The notes under the pieces are model-generated. The model had not been told where the DNA came from and did not search any database. It saw nothing but the letters and a program-made list of their open reading frames with translations. Positions 1 through 10,497 of a DNA stretch of 64,000 nt are shown here, piece after piece. Within the stretch, counting starts at the first letter, position 1. Every line of letters starts with the position of its first letter. The position numbers and the translations under genes were made by a program. The stretch is from Pseudogymnoascus destructans (taxonomy: Eukaryota > Ascomycota > Leotiomycetes > Thelebolales > Thelebolaceae). The stretch spans positions 1-64,000 of the forward strand of contig NW_020167558.1 in the NCBI RefSeq assembly GCF_001641265.1. The letters run 5' to 3'.

Positions 1-1168
1 CAAAGTATATCGCTGCCTCTACTGAAGACAAGACACGTCTACAGAATGAATTGAAGGTTGAGCGTATTTGTGTTCGGTAAGTTCCTTCTGGTAATCTCTG
101 GTAGCCTCAATCTAACTATAAACAGGACTGAGAAGGGTACCCATGCATCTTGCATTGCGAATCAGAAAGTCAAGAATATTAGCGCCTCTTCTTCTCCACA
201 AGCCCCACCATCTACTCCGCCCAAACACTTCTGTCTGAGCTTGCTGCATTTGAGGGTATCTCAAGTATTCCAATCGATGACAATCATAACAGCGAATGAG
301 AGGATACTGAGGTTGGAGACGATTTGGAGTTGGAGCTTATGTTACAGCGCGAGATATTTTAAATGACGAGGCTGTTCTACCAGATGAGCTTTCCGATGAA
401 GAGATCACTAGCACCCAGGCTCTCTTAACTCAAGCACACATTGATGTATGCTACCTCATAATCTGGTAATCTTCTGGTGATACTAATAGTTGATAGGCCC
501 ATGAAGAGTTCAATTTCCGCAAGTGGCAACATTTCTGGGATAGCTGTATCCACTCATATACGAGAAAGGCTGGAAAGCTGAGAAAGAAGCCTGAGCGTCT
601 CTTTGAGTATATTGCCGTGGATTGATGTAGAGGAAGGGTACGTCTCTGATCAATCCTAGCAATCTTCTGGCAATACTAATTGTTTATTATAGCACTTTTC
701 ACGAGGTTATCCCACCACATAAATATTTCTGTTTGTACGAGCAGGCAGTTTGGAAAGTGGGCCTAATTACCAGGACCTGTGCAGTGGTATCCAAAGTCTT
801 ACAATCTTGTCGACAATGGATGGTTGCAAATATCCACTCATAGTTTCTAGCTTCAAAGAGGCGTTCTTACTTGTCTACTCTAAGAAGTTTGATAAGGAAA
901 AGTGGGCTAAGGTATCAGCTGCACAGGATATGTTGTTCCTGGAGCTAGAGTAGAGGAGAACTTGAGTTGCTAAAGTTATAGCGCTGGGAGTACCTTTCGC
1001 GTTGGAAAACCAGGTATTTAAGTACTTCATCGTAGCCAGACTTCTGGTAACCTTCTGATAATCGAGCAATTTGCCAAATGCCATCTCAATACTCAGAGTT
1101 GTTTGATTCTGACAGTATTCTCAGACTCTTTTCCGTCTTCTCAACGACTATCCTCATTAAATCAAGTC
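1..1168 (+). pseudogene. Degenerate transposon-type gene with short introns
   Basis: Short coding blocks in several frames can be followed on the plus strand. One, at about 380-450 and 498-620, continues across a clean intron at 447-497; another resumes after an intron ending near 692. The conceptual protein is broken by stops and frame changes, for example around 620-640 and 940. I do not recognise the domain. It lies directly upstream of a BED-finger fragment (1417-1893) and shares with it a repeated TCTGGTAAT-type motif, so it is probably part of the same degenerate hAT-like element. The window edge cuts the 5' side. Function is not assigned. Confidence 0.4.
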
Positions 1169-1416
1169 TGTAAGGACACAGGGCACCCAGCTCACAGTAA
1201 TAGCATATGAGAGTGCGAGTCAGAGGCTAAACGGATGCTATCCTATAGGTCTACTATGAAGGATACAAAAAAGATGAAGAGAGGAACCCCCGTTGGGTCA
1301 ATCTCCTTAAGTACCCGAAACGGGTCCGACTCAGCTAACCTGCCTTAACTCTTATCATGTGACCATAACTGCCCGACTCAGATCCTTTCCATCACTGAGG
1401 GACAGGCATCCTTACA
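1169..1416. repeat. Solo LTR, family A, TSD AAGTC
   Basis: This 248-bp unit starts TGTAAGGACACAGGG and ends GGCATCCTTACA, with the TG...CA ends of an LTR. It is flanked by a perfect 5-bp duplication AAGTC (1164-1168 and 1417-1421). It matches the first half of the family-A copy at 27564-27934 and the reverse complement at 25283-25521. The 3' half differs from the 27564 copy, so there are at least two subfamilies. There is no internal region, so it is a solo LTR left by LTR-LTR recombination. Confidence 0.9.
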
Positions 1417-1893
1417 AAGTCCCTGCAGGCCTTGAATATATTGGCAAGTTAAACCAATTCGTCAAATGGACTAAGGATACACACGATATATTCATTGAGT
1501 GGTGGAAGCTATCACGATGGTATGAACAACACTCAGATCATACTACAAAACTCCTGATGAAGATTGCATGGGATTCAACCAACTGGAGTTCTCAATACTG
1601 GAGAAGTTATCACCAAGGAGCAGACTGGCTTTCTGGAGAACCATGTGTTATTTGTACTTATTGTTCGAAGGCCCTTACGCATCCTGCAATCAAGTCTGCT
1701 GGCCCAAAGTCTATGGCAACACATCTTGCATCAGACATTTGCAAAAAGAAGTCACAGATGGAAGGATAGTCTCTATCAAATGCGAATCAATCAAATGCAA
1801 CCTCAACAAGTAAGGATTACCAGATTATTACCAGAATTATGTAGGTTAATACCTATAATAAGATCATATTCTCACACAAGAGACATTTTATGA
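1417..1893 (+). pseudogene. hAT transposase N-terminal fragment with BED-type zinc finger
   Basis: The reading frame to 1769 contains C-x2-C followed by a histidine and a cysteine (CVICTYCSKALTHPA, then HLASDIC), the spacing of a BED finger in hAT transposases. A tryptophan-rich stretch precedes it. A similar finger starts the better-preserved hAT gene at 16888. The frame breaks after the finger, and a likely donor GTAAGG near 1810 is followed by a motif pair. Only the DNA-binding end remains, so this is a dead copy. The solo LTR at 1169-1416 was inserted just upstream of it. Confidence 0.6.
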
Positions 1894-3343
1894 ACAAGTT
1901 CTATACACAGTTATCTTGACTCCATAGCTCGTTCCGCTCAGTCGAGGATCCTCATCAAGACCCTATAAATACTTTAGGTATTAGTAGGTCTGGCCGGCCT
2001 CATCAAGCAAGGTGGAGGGATGTTCTTAAGCATATATAATAGATAATAGCGTTCTAATAATCTTCTGATAATCATGGTACTTAGATAGAGGAATATACAT
2101 GATTCGTTCTCACAGCTTACTAGAGATGGCGAGAGTGATGCTAATAGATGTAATACTTTAACTTAACCATAAAACAGTATTAATCGTATGAGGGACTGTT
2201 CACATGATGCATAAATCTTACACGTGATAGCCGAGTACTCACCGGGTTTTTACAGAGTAACTGAGTATTGACCTCACTCACCGAGTCGAGTAAAAGGTTC
2301 AGCTACTCACCCAGCTGAGTAACCCACTGAGCGAGTGAGCCGAGTATTGAGCGAGTAGTGCGCAGCCTACCCACAGGTAATGAATGAGCACTTCGAGATC
2401 TTGGCGATAAATCCCAGAATCGGAAACCCACCAGGGACGCCCAACAGTCCAGGGACTAGAAACCAGAAACTAAATGTTGTGTGGATGCTGCAGAAATGGG
2501 GAACGAGAAACAAGAAGCGGTCGTGAAAACCGAAAAACGTGGTGGTAAAAGCAGCCGGGCCCGCTAACATAGAACGGAATACGGTTATTGAATAACAAGA
2601 ATCCGGCACAGTGATTTAGTGGTATTAACCCATCGATGCCAGCTCGTCTTAAGGTCCCCGAATGCTGGTTTACCAATTTCCTGATTCCTCCTTTCTTGAT
2701 CTTGGAAAAGCAGCGACATTTTAGAGCTCAGTTGCCTAGAAAAGAGTTGGATGTCGATACGAGGACGCGTAACTCAAGGCTAATAAGTGGTTCGGAGCAT
2801 CTGTTGGTTTAGGAGACTCTGGAACTACGTTTGCCTTCTCTGTTTGAATGGAAGCCTACATGCTCAACAGCATTCGGCTTCTCTGTTTTGAAAGGAAGCC
2901 TGCGTGCCTGCCAACACATCAGCCCCATCGGCTCCATGTATTTAAACCAGCTTATAATCACCAACTGAGCTTCTCTCAGTACGGGTAATATATTTACTAC
3001 CTCAGGAAACTACTGCATCTAGCTCCAAAGGTTGCAGGTGCACAGCGGCCGCCCTCAACCAGTAACAATCTAATCAGGCAAGAAAATTATTGCATTATCT
3101 ACTAGTCTATATAACTAATCGCCAAGTCCTCATTTCATGAAATAACCCAGACTGTAGGCGGCTGGATCTGAATGAAATACTGCAATATTATATATACCAT
3201 ATTCTCTATACGCTGCCTGTATCCAAGTGACACGCACATCGGAAGACTGATGAATCCATAACAACTTCGTGTTGGGCTTACTGGGTTTAAATTCCGTAGC
3301 ACAGTTCGTCCAAGACCCTTGATTTCTATAGATTCCCAACATT
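1894..3343. other. Non-coding, repeat-rich stretch
   Basis: No convincing gene is seen. At 2228-2370 there is a cluster of GAGTAACTGAGTA, ACTCACCGAGTCGAGTA and GAGCGAGTGAGCCGAGTA words in both orientations, which looks like the subterminal part of a DNA transposon, possibly the far end of the degenerate hAT-like element. At 2830-2920 a short sequence beginning TTCTCTGTTT is repeated imperfectly. The rest, including the presumed 3' region of the minus-strand gene ending at 3344, shows nothing I can name. Confidence 0.4.
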
Positions 3344-4665
3344 TTAAGGCCATAAACATCTCGCGTACTCTGGGTATTGGTAAGGTTTCCCATAGATCTG
3401 GCTCAGCTCATCACTTAATAGCTGGGGCCCGCTCAAGTGGTCCTTCCTCTCGGCATACTTATGCCTAAGTAAAGCGATATTCCACGCAAAACTCGAGTGC
3501 CCAATGCCTCCAAAAGCCGATGCTTTTGTCATGACTTGAAAATCCACCATGCCCTGCTGATCCCAAGACAACATCTTTAGCGTCGCTTTGTCCGTTTCGT
3601 CCAGTAAATCAAACTTCGTCGTGACTGTGATATTAGATGCTGCCGCATCAACTTTAAACTTCGCGACTTCTTCTTGGTCCCCAGATGCCACATAGATATG
3701 AGATGTGCTCGAGGAATTTGCTTGCTCCAAATATAGTCTTGACTGCGTCTCATATCGGCTGTATACCCAGTCGCCAACCGGCCAACCCTGCTGCGAGTCA
3801 TATTCGGTGCGAAGGTGAACACCAAGGAAGAAATTAGGAAGAATGGGTTTAAGAAGATCGATATCATAGGAATATCTCTCAGCAAGCTTTAATAGAGTCT
3901 TTGTCGCTAGAATGCTGATGTCAGCGCGGAATTTGAGGATCTTCCCAAAACTCGTCGCAAAGCCATCGCCGTCGGTGTATATAGGATATGACAAGTACGA
4001 TCTCTCAAGTTTGATGACCACAGTGTTGTCAAACATATCACTGATATGTTCCCCAAGCCAGTTATAGAATAGACCCCTCCATTTTTCAGGTTCCAATTTT
4101 TCATCAGGTGCGAGCGACTCGGGGTGCAGTGCTATCGGCTCGTGGAATGTCTTCCCTTTGATATCCTCAACTGTATCGTATAGACGAAGCCCGGGGCAGG
4201 AGAGCATGAGGGACTCGCGAAAGTGCTGCCGATCAAACATATATTCGAACTCAGCCCCTATCCCTGTGCGTATTGCTGCAGTGTCTGACTCGTTGCGGAG
4301 CACGATCTTGGGCTCCACGAGGGAACCTCCTGCCAAAATGGAGTAGCGAACGCAATTCAAGATCGAGTTGCGGATGTTGCCAATGCCTCCCACACTGTCG
4401 TTGCAGGTGAACACGATGTTTTCCTTCCATTCTGTATCCGCGCAGATGCTCTTGATTGCCTCGGATTCGATCGGCGCAAAGTCGAAGGCATCGCTAGTAG
4501 TCGGATTTCGTAGGAAAGAGTGAGGTTCGCTTGAGAATATGTTCCAAGGAGTGCGATCAAGAAATAGTATAGCTGATCAAATGCGAGCCAAATCCAAACT
4601 GCAATAAGCAGCCAGGAGACAAGGGCGATATGTATTCGACGAACACCTCGAGGCAGCTGGATCAT
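3344..4665 (-). CDS. Type II membrane protein, O-fucosyltransferase-like
   Basis: The minus-strand protein starts at 4665 with a short basic N-terminus and one hydrophobic segment (about residues 12-40), typical of a Golgi type II anchor. The lumenal domain contains VFTCNDSVGGIGNIR, then FLGVHLRTEYDS and HIYVASGDQEEV. This order and the HLRTE motif match fungal proteins related to GDP-fucose O-fucosyltransferases; a sugar-nucleotide-dependent role in the secretory pathway follows from the family. The anchor and catalytic part are in different frames: the frame changes near 4555-4570, just after the anchor, with no GT-AG intron that I can place. This is either a 1-bp indel (mutation or sequencing error) or an unusual short intron. 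The catalytic part (to the stop at 3344) is uninterrupted. Confidence 0.65.
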
Positions 4666-4704
4666 GGCTGTTGGATATCTAAAACAAATCGGCAGTAATA
4701 AACA

Positions 4705-5235
4705 TCAAGACGTTCGCAAATAACTCAAAGACGATAAAGAAAAGGAATGAGCGTGGACTGATACATTCTGTGTTGTTGGTGGTGCATCATCGCCCTGTCG
4801 CCTGTGTTTTTGTGTTTTGTTTGCCGCGAGGATATGCAGCGTGGCGCACGCTTTGCTTTGTGGGGACCACATCGGGCTGTGAAGCACGTCGCTTCGCCGG
4901 CTCCCGTTCCGGTCCTCCCCGCCCACTCTCCCCCTTTCCGCAAATCCGAGGCCGAGAGCTAGTTCACAAGCGCCTGTCTTGGTACGGACTACGAAATATA
5001 TGCGAACAGCCTCAAAGAAATGCTCAATTTGTAGAGGCTGAGGTTCAAGAAAATAATCGATGAGGTACATGGTGTCTATCAGATGGACTGGGGATTCACC
5101 TTGTATCAATGCATCCCGCTTTAGCTCAATCGAGACTTGCGGCTGAAGATAGTACGACGTACAACTCCTCAACAACTTAAATGTCGGTGACGTTTTCCAC
5201 ATACACAAACAAGTCCCTGTAAGTGGCAGAGACAC
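4705..5235 (-). CDS. Hypothetical ORF, possibly remnant
   Basis: This minus-strand frame of 176 codons lies just upstream of the fucosyltransferase-like gene. Its first two thirds look protein-like (SIELKRDALIQGESPVHLID and a following hydrophobic/aromatic stretch); the last third is low-complexity and basic. I recognise no domain, signal peptide or membrane segment. It may be an exon of an older gene or chance coding potential within the promoter region of the neighbour. Confidence 0.2.
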   Translation of the reverse strand: MSLPLTGTCLCMWKTSPTFKLLRSCTSYYLQPQVSIELKRDALIQGESPVHLIDTMYLIDYFLEPQPLQIEHFFEAVRIYFVVRTKTGACELALGLGFAERGRVGGEDRNGSRRSDVLHSPMWSPQSKACATLHILAANKTQKHRRQGDDAPPTTQNVSVHAHSFSLSSLSYLRTS

Positions 5236-5417
5236 AAGCGAAAAGGTAAGGTTGTCCAGTCAATGGCGGACATAGGGTAAGACTTATATCCCTCTGTGCT
5301 ACAGGGCAGCTATGGTCAAATGAACGCTGTTGATAAATAATTATAGATATATATTTATCTGCAACTGCATTTCATCGCAGCCAAATATGCGCTTCGCACT
5401 TATTATTGGACAACTTA

Positions 5418-7175
5418 TTATCTTCTTACTGGAGCATACATCTCCACTGGACTGCTCATTCCCGTCTGAGCATACATTTCCCTAGGCGCACGCTCTGTAA
5501 ATAACTCTTGCGGCCCAAACACAGAGCTTGTATACTTCTCGCTCTCTGGAGACATTTCCTGGCTCTGTACATGATGATGTGCTGCTGAAGTAGGATTTGG
5601 CTCTGCAGGCTTCCCTTTACGTCGCTTGTATAATAGGTACCCTGCGACGAGGACTGCGATCAAACAAGCTGCCGCCGCTGCACAAATACTCCCAATCACC
5701 GCTTTTGAGAGTTTACCTCCAGACTGGGCCGTATTGCCGGAGGGTACAGTGCTGGTGTTTGCTGAGGTGGGATTATCCAAGATTGTCCAAAACCCACTCC
5801 ATGTGTCCGCCCAGTCCGTTGTAGAAGATATAATTGAGTTGTCCGTAGGTTGAATTGCGGTCGGAGCTATAGTTGTCGGAGTATTAGGCCCAGGAGCCTG
5901 CGCAAGATACCAGACTCCTTTACCTGTCTGCCAATTAACCCCTATAAATGCAGCTTGTAGGAATGAACGGCCCAGAGAAAATATGCCGCGCGGGGCCAGT
6001 CCAGGGAAGCAAGGAAAATACAGCGTAGGCGTGCTTATTATTGGAGATGTCAAGGTGAGGTTGAGAAGAGAAAAGGGGACCTTGATTGTTATATTCTGTG
6101 AGACAGAGCTGCTGAGACGAAATGTGAAGCTCAGATATGATGGCGAGGAGACGATCATCTTATATTGCGGATCGGCTGTATTCCAGAAGTAAAGCCCATA
6201 CTTGGGTTGAAAAGTCACTGGAAGATTCTTCGTAATAGAATCACAAGTACTTTGGGGCAAGTAAAGATAAGGAACAGTAGCATCCACTGCTACTTGCATC
6301 GAGTTTCTTATTGACGAGTTTCCAGACGCAAGCAGACATGCTTGGGACGAAAAGTCGAAAGGCGACGCTCCATCTTCAACGCCGATACCAATATCCAAGA
6401 GGTCAATTGGCAGGTGATCAATAGCATATGGTTGACTCGAGACTGGGCTAAGGACTCGACTTTGGTCATACCCACCGATAGTCAAGGATCCAGGGATCCC
6501 AAAGGCTGCAGAGCCAATATGCATTCCATAGGAGTTTGATGGAGTCCGACCTTCTCCGAACATACTACTTGTTATGAATGTGCCGTTCCATCGAGGATTC
6601 GGAGGGAAATGGTTCCATGATTGATTGAACTCAGGTGCTCCCAAGGCTAATTTTCCGATTGTTAAGGGATATGTCGATCCGTCTGGCAGTGTTTCGTGAC
6701 CGTCTGAAACAACTAACATGTCGAAATCTTGAATAATCGCAGTGAACGAATCCCCAGAAGCTCCCTCCCTGACCGGCACAGCCGCTGTATCGAACATCCA
6801 GTGAGCAGACCCAAATATTGTCGGTAGAGCTCCAACAGTATGAGAGAAGGTTGAGTTTTCTATGGAACCTGTTTGCCCAATTTCGAAGTTTGTTGATGAG
6901 CTTGAATTATCGTATACACCTGCTGATTGTGCAATACATGATGAACTAGTTGCGCAAAGTGAAGATGCTAGCACATTCGACATCCAAGATCCGCCAGGGA
7001 GAAGGTCGATGGACTGTAATGGTGTACCGATGCGAATATTAACGGCCTGCCATGGCCCATCTGGACCATAGCTATTTGATGACCAAGGTATGATTTGAGT
7101 CTGACCTGGGAGTGCTGCAGATTTCCGGCAGAAAATTATGGCTATTATAATTGCCTTGGAAATATGTGAGGACAT
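5418..7175 (-). CDS. Membrane-anchored aspartic-protease-fold protein lacking a canonical first catalytic motif
   Basis: A single uninterrupted frame of 585 aa. It begins with a signal peptide (about residues 1-22), followed by a pepsin-like two-lobe domain (about 35-430) with GPWQAVNIRIGTPLQ at its start. A Ser/Thr-rich stalk, a transmembrane segment (about 490-515: AVIGSICAAAAACLIAVLVA), a KRRKGK stop-transfer and a cytoplasmic tail of about 60 residues follow. In active A1 proteases the first lobe carries DTGS; here the equivalent is LLPGGSW with no Asp-Thr-Gly. The second lobe has VDATVPYLYLP in place of DTGT/S. It probably does not cleave peptides and may act as a cell-surface binding protein; that is inference. 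Many N-x-S/T sites fit an extracellular domain. Confidence 0.75.
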   Translation of the reverse strand: MSSHISKAIIIAIIFCRKSAALPGQTQIIPWSSNSYGPDGPWQAVNIRIGTPLQSIDLLPGGSWMSNVLASSLCATSSSCIAQSAGVYDNSSSSTNFEIGQTGSIENSTFSHTVGALPTIFGSAHWMFDTAAVPVREGASGDSFTAIIQDFDMLVVSDGHETLPDGSTYPLTIGKLALGAPEFNQSWNHFPPNPRWNGTFITSSMFGEGRTPSNSYGMHIGSAAFGIPGSLTIGGYDQSRVLSPVSSQPYAIDHLPIDLLDIGIGVEDGASPFDFSSQACLLASGNSSIRNSMQVAVDATVPYLYLPQSTCDSITKNLPVTFQPKYGLYFWNTADPQYKMIVSSPSYLSFTFRLSSSVSQNITIKVPFSLLNLTLTSPIISTPTLYFPCFPGLAPRGIFSLGRSFLQAAFIGVNWQTGKGVWYLAQAPGPNTPTTIAPTAIQPTDNSIISSTTDWADTWSGFWTILDNPTSANTSTVPSGNTAQSGGKLSKAVIGSICAAAAACLIAVLVAGYLLYKRRKGKPAEPNPTSAAHHHVQSQEMSPESEKYTSSVFGPQELFTERAPREMYAQTGMSSPVEMYAPVRR

Positions 7176-8357
7176 GATAACAATGTTCCAGTGTTACAGA
7201 CAACAGGAACGTAGGAAACCTCTGAAACTGGCAGTGTTGGGCGATCAACACTACAACTTCAAGAGCATGACGCACAAATATGGATGCAAGAGAGGAGAAA
7301 GCAGGAAAAGGAAGAATGAGGCTTACTAGGCGATACTTGTGCGATTCTGCTATTTTAAGACATAACATGGAAAAGCAATCTTATTATGTTGGATATGTTG
7401 GAGTTCGAGGTTTGCCTACTGCGTGCATACGGAGGACAAGGGCGTACACCGCCTTAGCAGTCCGCTGACACGCCCAATACCCACACGCCATAGCGGAATA
7501 TTGCTTGGCAGAATACATATTTCAGTGTGGACTTTGCGAAAGCGCCGTGCAAAACATTGGCGCTGCAATCTCCGTATTGCTAGGGTGTTGTTGGGCGCTT
7601 AACCAGGTAACGCGACAGGACAGCGAGCCTCAGTAATCCAGAAAGTCCAAATATAGTACGAGCTCGAAACACTCAATTGTACAGACTGGCAAATGGAGAT
7701 AGAGACCAGCCTCTGATGTGCCGTTACCGCCATCCGCCGCCATCGTCTGAGCCGCTATTAAGGTCTTCGCCCAGTTATCATACTCTCACCGCGCCACTCT
7801 ATATATCTTCGCGCTTCAGCCGGGTATTACATGCGCGCTTCTCGTGGTGATGACGGCGGCGATAAAAAAGCGGAATTCCGTATGGACACTAGGGCTCACA
7901 ATTGTAGAAGTTTATCGTTCTGTAAAAGCTTGTCGCGACAGTACCATCTCGAAAACTTGGCTCGCTTGCACTGCCTGTGGCTTAAGTGCGGGTGTACGAT
8001 TTAAGAGCCTAATGAGTACGGCAAATCTCCCTACAAAGATGTGTACTATCCATACGGACGGACTGTTTAGGAGACATTAGATAGGTGGATTACATAATAC
8101 TTGGCATTTCAATATAACGATATTTTCACTTTTACGATATTTACACGTGTCACCAATTGTATCGACTTAACGGGAGTTGACTGTATAATCGTTGGTTCTC
8201 AAACCACCGCCTGGAGGCGGTTGGCGAAAGCGAACTGGGACGCGAAAGCGATTGTGGGACACTTCGGGAGCGGACTCGCGACGCGACACGACCGACCATG
8301 AACACGACTGACAACGTAACAATGCTGTAAATATATATAAGTTATAGAATTAAATAA
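7176..8357. other. Intergenic region with possible transposon edge
   Basis: No gene is supported. The stretch 7176-7480 would hold the promoter of the protease-like gene. At about 8215-8255 the word GCGAAAGCG occurs twice (GGCGAAAGCGAAC and GACGCGAAAGCG). This resembles the repeated GCGAAAGCGCC of the terminal repeats of the pogo-like element at 10498-12359, so it may be a terminal repeat remnant of the pogo-like copy that follows. Confidence 0.3.
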
Positions 8358-10218
8358 TTAAAAAAGATTTGGATCAATATTGTCAGGCAGTGATTGATCA
8401 TCACAGCCACCGTCACTTGCATCGTGAATCATGTCGTAGTCCAAGCCTGCAAAGTTCACGTACCCACTCTCCTCGATGGCTAACAGTCGGTCCGCCTCCT
8501 CCTCCTCCTCACGTTTCTTCTGTGTAACGTCCGGGTCAATGATTTCTGTACGTAAGCCAATTGGTGGCTCCGTGTCTGGGTTACTTTTTTGAAATTCATG
8601 TAGGTCCTTTTTCCGTGTACGTTCTGCCTTCCGTGCATCGATGCCAGCACGGAGCTGCATCTTACGCTCAACGTTCACCATGCGTGTTCTCTCTCTTTTC
8701 TCCCGTGCTTCTTCTAAAAGTTGCTCCTTTACCTTCTTCTCATAAATCCTTTGCCGTGCATGTTTCAACTGTAATAGCACCACCTTTTTGAATAGATTTC
8801 CGACTTCTAACCTTCCGCTGTCGTTGCTCAGTCATAATAGTAGTAATTTGTACAAGCTCTGACTGGAACAGCTCAGCCTCTGTTTAACTGAGTTTGGATT
8901 TCAGTATAAGAAGACGCCCACTTTTGCCGTGACGGTGAACTAAGGATCTTATCAAATGTTTGACTCCATGTTGAAAGATCATAACTTGCTTGAAATGCGC
9001 GTTGTGGTGTTTCTAAAACTTCTGGTTTTGCATATATAGCAACCTTCTCTTGAATCTTTTCATAGTTAGGTGGCCAAATACCTGCATCTCTAAAAGACTT
9101 GATACAGTTACCCTTTGTAAATGTCTGCTTACGGATAGTAGACAAGTCTCTAAAGAAAGATATAACATTATAATCTGTATCAAAATTCCGGATTGCTTGT
9201 TGAATTGCACGTCGGTGCCAATGTTTATATTGTGCAAACACAGTAACATCTAGCGGTTGTAGAATATGCGTAAGATGAGACGAAAAACACATGTAAGTGT
9301 ATATTGTGTTGATGTGCAAGTATTATAAACTCTGGAACTTCATGTGAGACATGAGAGTCCATTATTAACAATTTCGTTCTTATAGACGGTGTATGTTGAA
9401 TAAAATGCTGTAGATATTCCATTGCAAGCTCAGAGTTTGTATATCCGGAATCGGATACTGCAACTTTCTCATCACCGTGTTAGATTGTCATGGTACCAAC
9501 TTTCCATGTGTAATTTTCCTTGTATAATAAGGAACGGTGGAAGTGCAATGCCAGCAGCTGAAATTGTCTCTATAACTGTAAGACTTTGTCTGTTCTCTGG
9601 AGCTTGTATATAAAGCTATAAATATTAGAATAATATAAAGTAAGATAAGTAGAAAACAACTTACCTCCTTTACTGCAGATGGTACCAACACATGTTCACC
9701 GGTGCTCATTCCTACACGGAATCCAACTTCATCAAAGTTGTAGATATCACCTGCAGTAATATCTAGTTGATTACACACATCTTTAAATTCATAAAACCAT
9801 TCTTTAATAGCTGATACTTCATGAGATGCAACCCGTGCTGCTTCAATTGGCCGGGTTTTTATTGTATGGAAGTTGTGTTGTTGTGTCTTAATCCATGTCT
9901 GGAAACCACCGTTGTGATGGTGGTACACGTGTTGGAGTTTCTGCTGCCACGTAGTTGGCAGATGGCACTGAACACCATAGGCTTAGTTGCACCGTACCCA
10001 TTTTCGTACGAGCGTTGGATGTATCTTTGTATAGCTGTAACTTGTACATCAGACAGTACTCTGTTCTGGCCTCCGCGTGGCACAGCGGTGCATTGTGGTG
10101 ATGCGCGTCGTTGTCGTAGTCGTATAGTCCGGAGCGTACTTCGGTTTACTCTGTACATCCGTGCTACTGTAGCACTCTTCTCTGTTGGGTTTTCATTTAA
10201 AAATTCAATGGCATTTTA
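8358..10218 (-). pseudogene. Pogo/Fot-type DDE transposase, broken copy
   Basis: Read on the minus strand from about 10218, the copy has an N-terminal HTH (RSTLRTIRLRQRRASP, then GGQNRVLSDVQVTAIQRY). The DDE domain follows: IYNFDEVGFR for the first Asp, LLIMDSHVSHE for the second and HILQPLDVTVFAQYKHW for the third. The C-terminus is a highly charged Arg/Lys/Glu helix (8358-8783). An intron at 9616-9664 (GTAAGT...TTATAG) splices the frame to read ...KELYIQAPENRQS. The copy is dead: frames change near 9285 inside the motif before HILQPLDV, near 9870-9930, and between 8783 and 8873. It is related to the intact-ended element at 29535-31577, which has the same motif order. Confidence 0.75.
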
Positions 10219-10258
10219 AAAGAGCTTCATTTTTATTTACTTCAACTACCGGCATTTC

Positions 10259-10313
10259 CAAGTTTGCTCTTGAGTTTGATAGCAAACTGAGTGCAACGAA
10301 TGTCAGTATGACA
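10259..10313. repeat. Fragment of family-B LTR
   Basis: These 55 bp, from AAGTTTGCTCTTGAG to CGAATGTCAGTATGACA, equal one terminus of the family-B LTR seen complete at 34273-35209, 38519-39454 and 39503-40412 (there in reverse orientation). The other 880 bp are missing, so this is a truncated relic between two transposon fragments. Confidence 0.85.
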
Positions 10314-10470
10314 CCCAACTCTTTAAACAAGCTATTACTCTAAAAATGTCTTTAGAAAGCCTATTTCTAATCTTTGAAATAATAAGGCTACCTATACTAA
10401 AAAGGCTCTCTATAGGAGCACTAGTAGCAGGGATTTGTAAATAGCGCCTAGCTATAGTAGCTAGAATTGG
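10314..10470 (-). pseudogene. hAT transposase C-terminal dimerisation domain fragment
   Basis: The minus strand from 10470 reads ARRYLQIPATSAPIESLFS, continuing into a hydrophobic helix and RNRLSKDIF. This is the conserved C-terminal hAT dimerisation signature (P-A-T-S-A-P-x-E-x-x-F-S). No other part of this transposase is nearby. It abuts a family-B LTR fragment on one side and a pogo element terminal repeat on the other. Confidence 0.8.
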
Positions 10471-10497
10471 AAATCAAGATTGATTTATTTTCCAATA

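Larger units (their letters stand above)
84..2075. repeat. Paired TCTGGTAAT motif, mostly 11-bp spacing
   Basis: Pairs of TCTGG(T/C)AAT-like words occur near 86/96, 463/474, 658/669, 1052/1063, 1815/1826 (reverse orientation) and 2053/2064. Spacing is 11 bp in most pairs and 10 bp in the first. At least two pairs lie inside apparent introns (447-497 and about 638-692). The layout resembles the 13-bp-spaced motif pairs of the element at 13.6-20.0 kb but the word differs. Binding sites for the element's own transposase are a reasonable inference. Confidence 0.5.
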
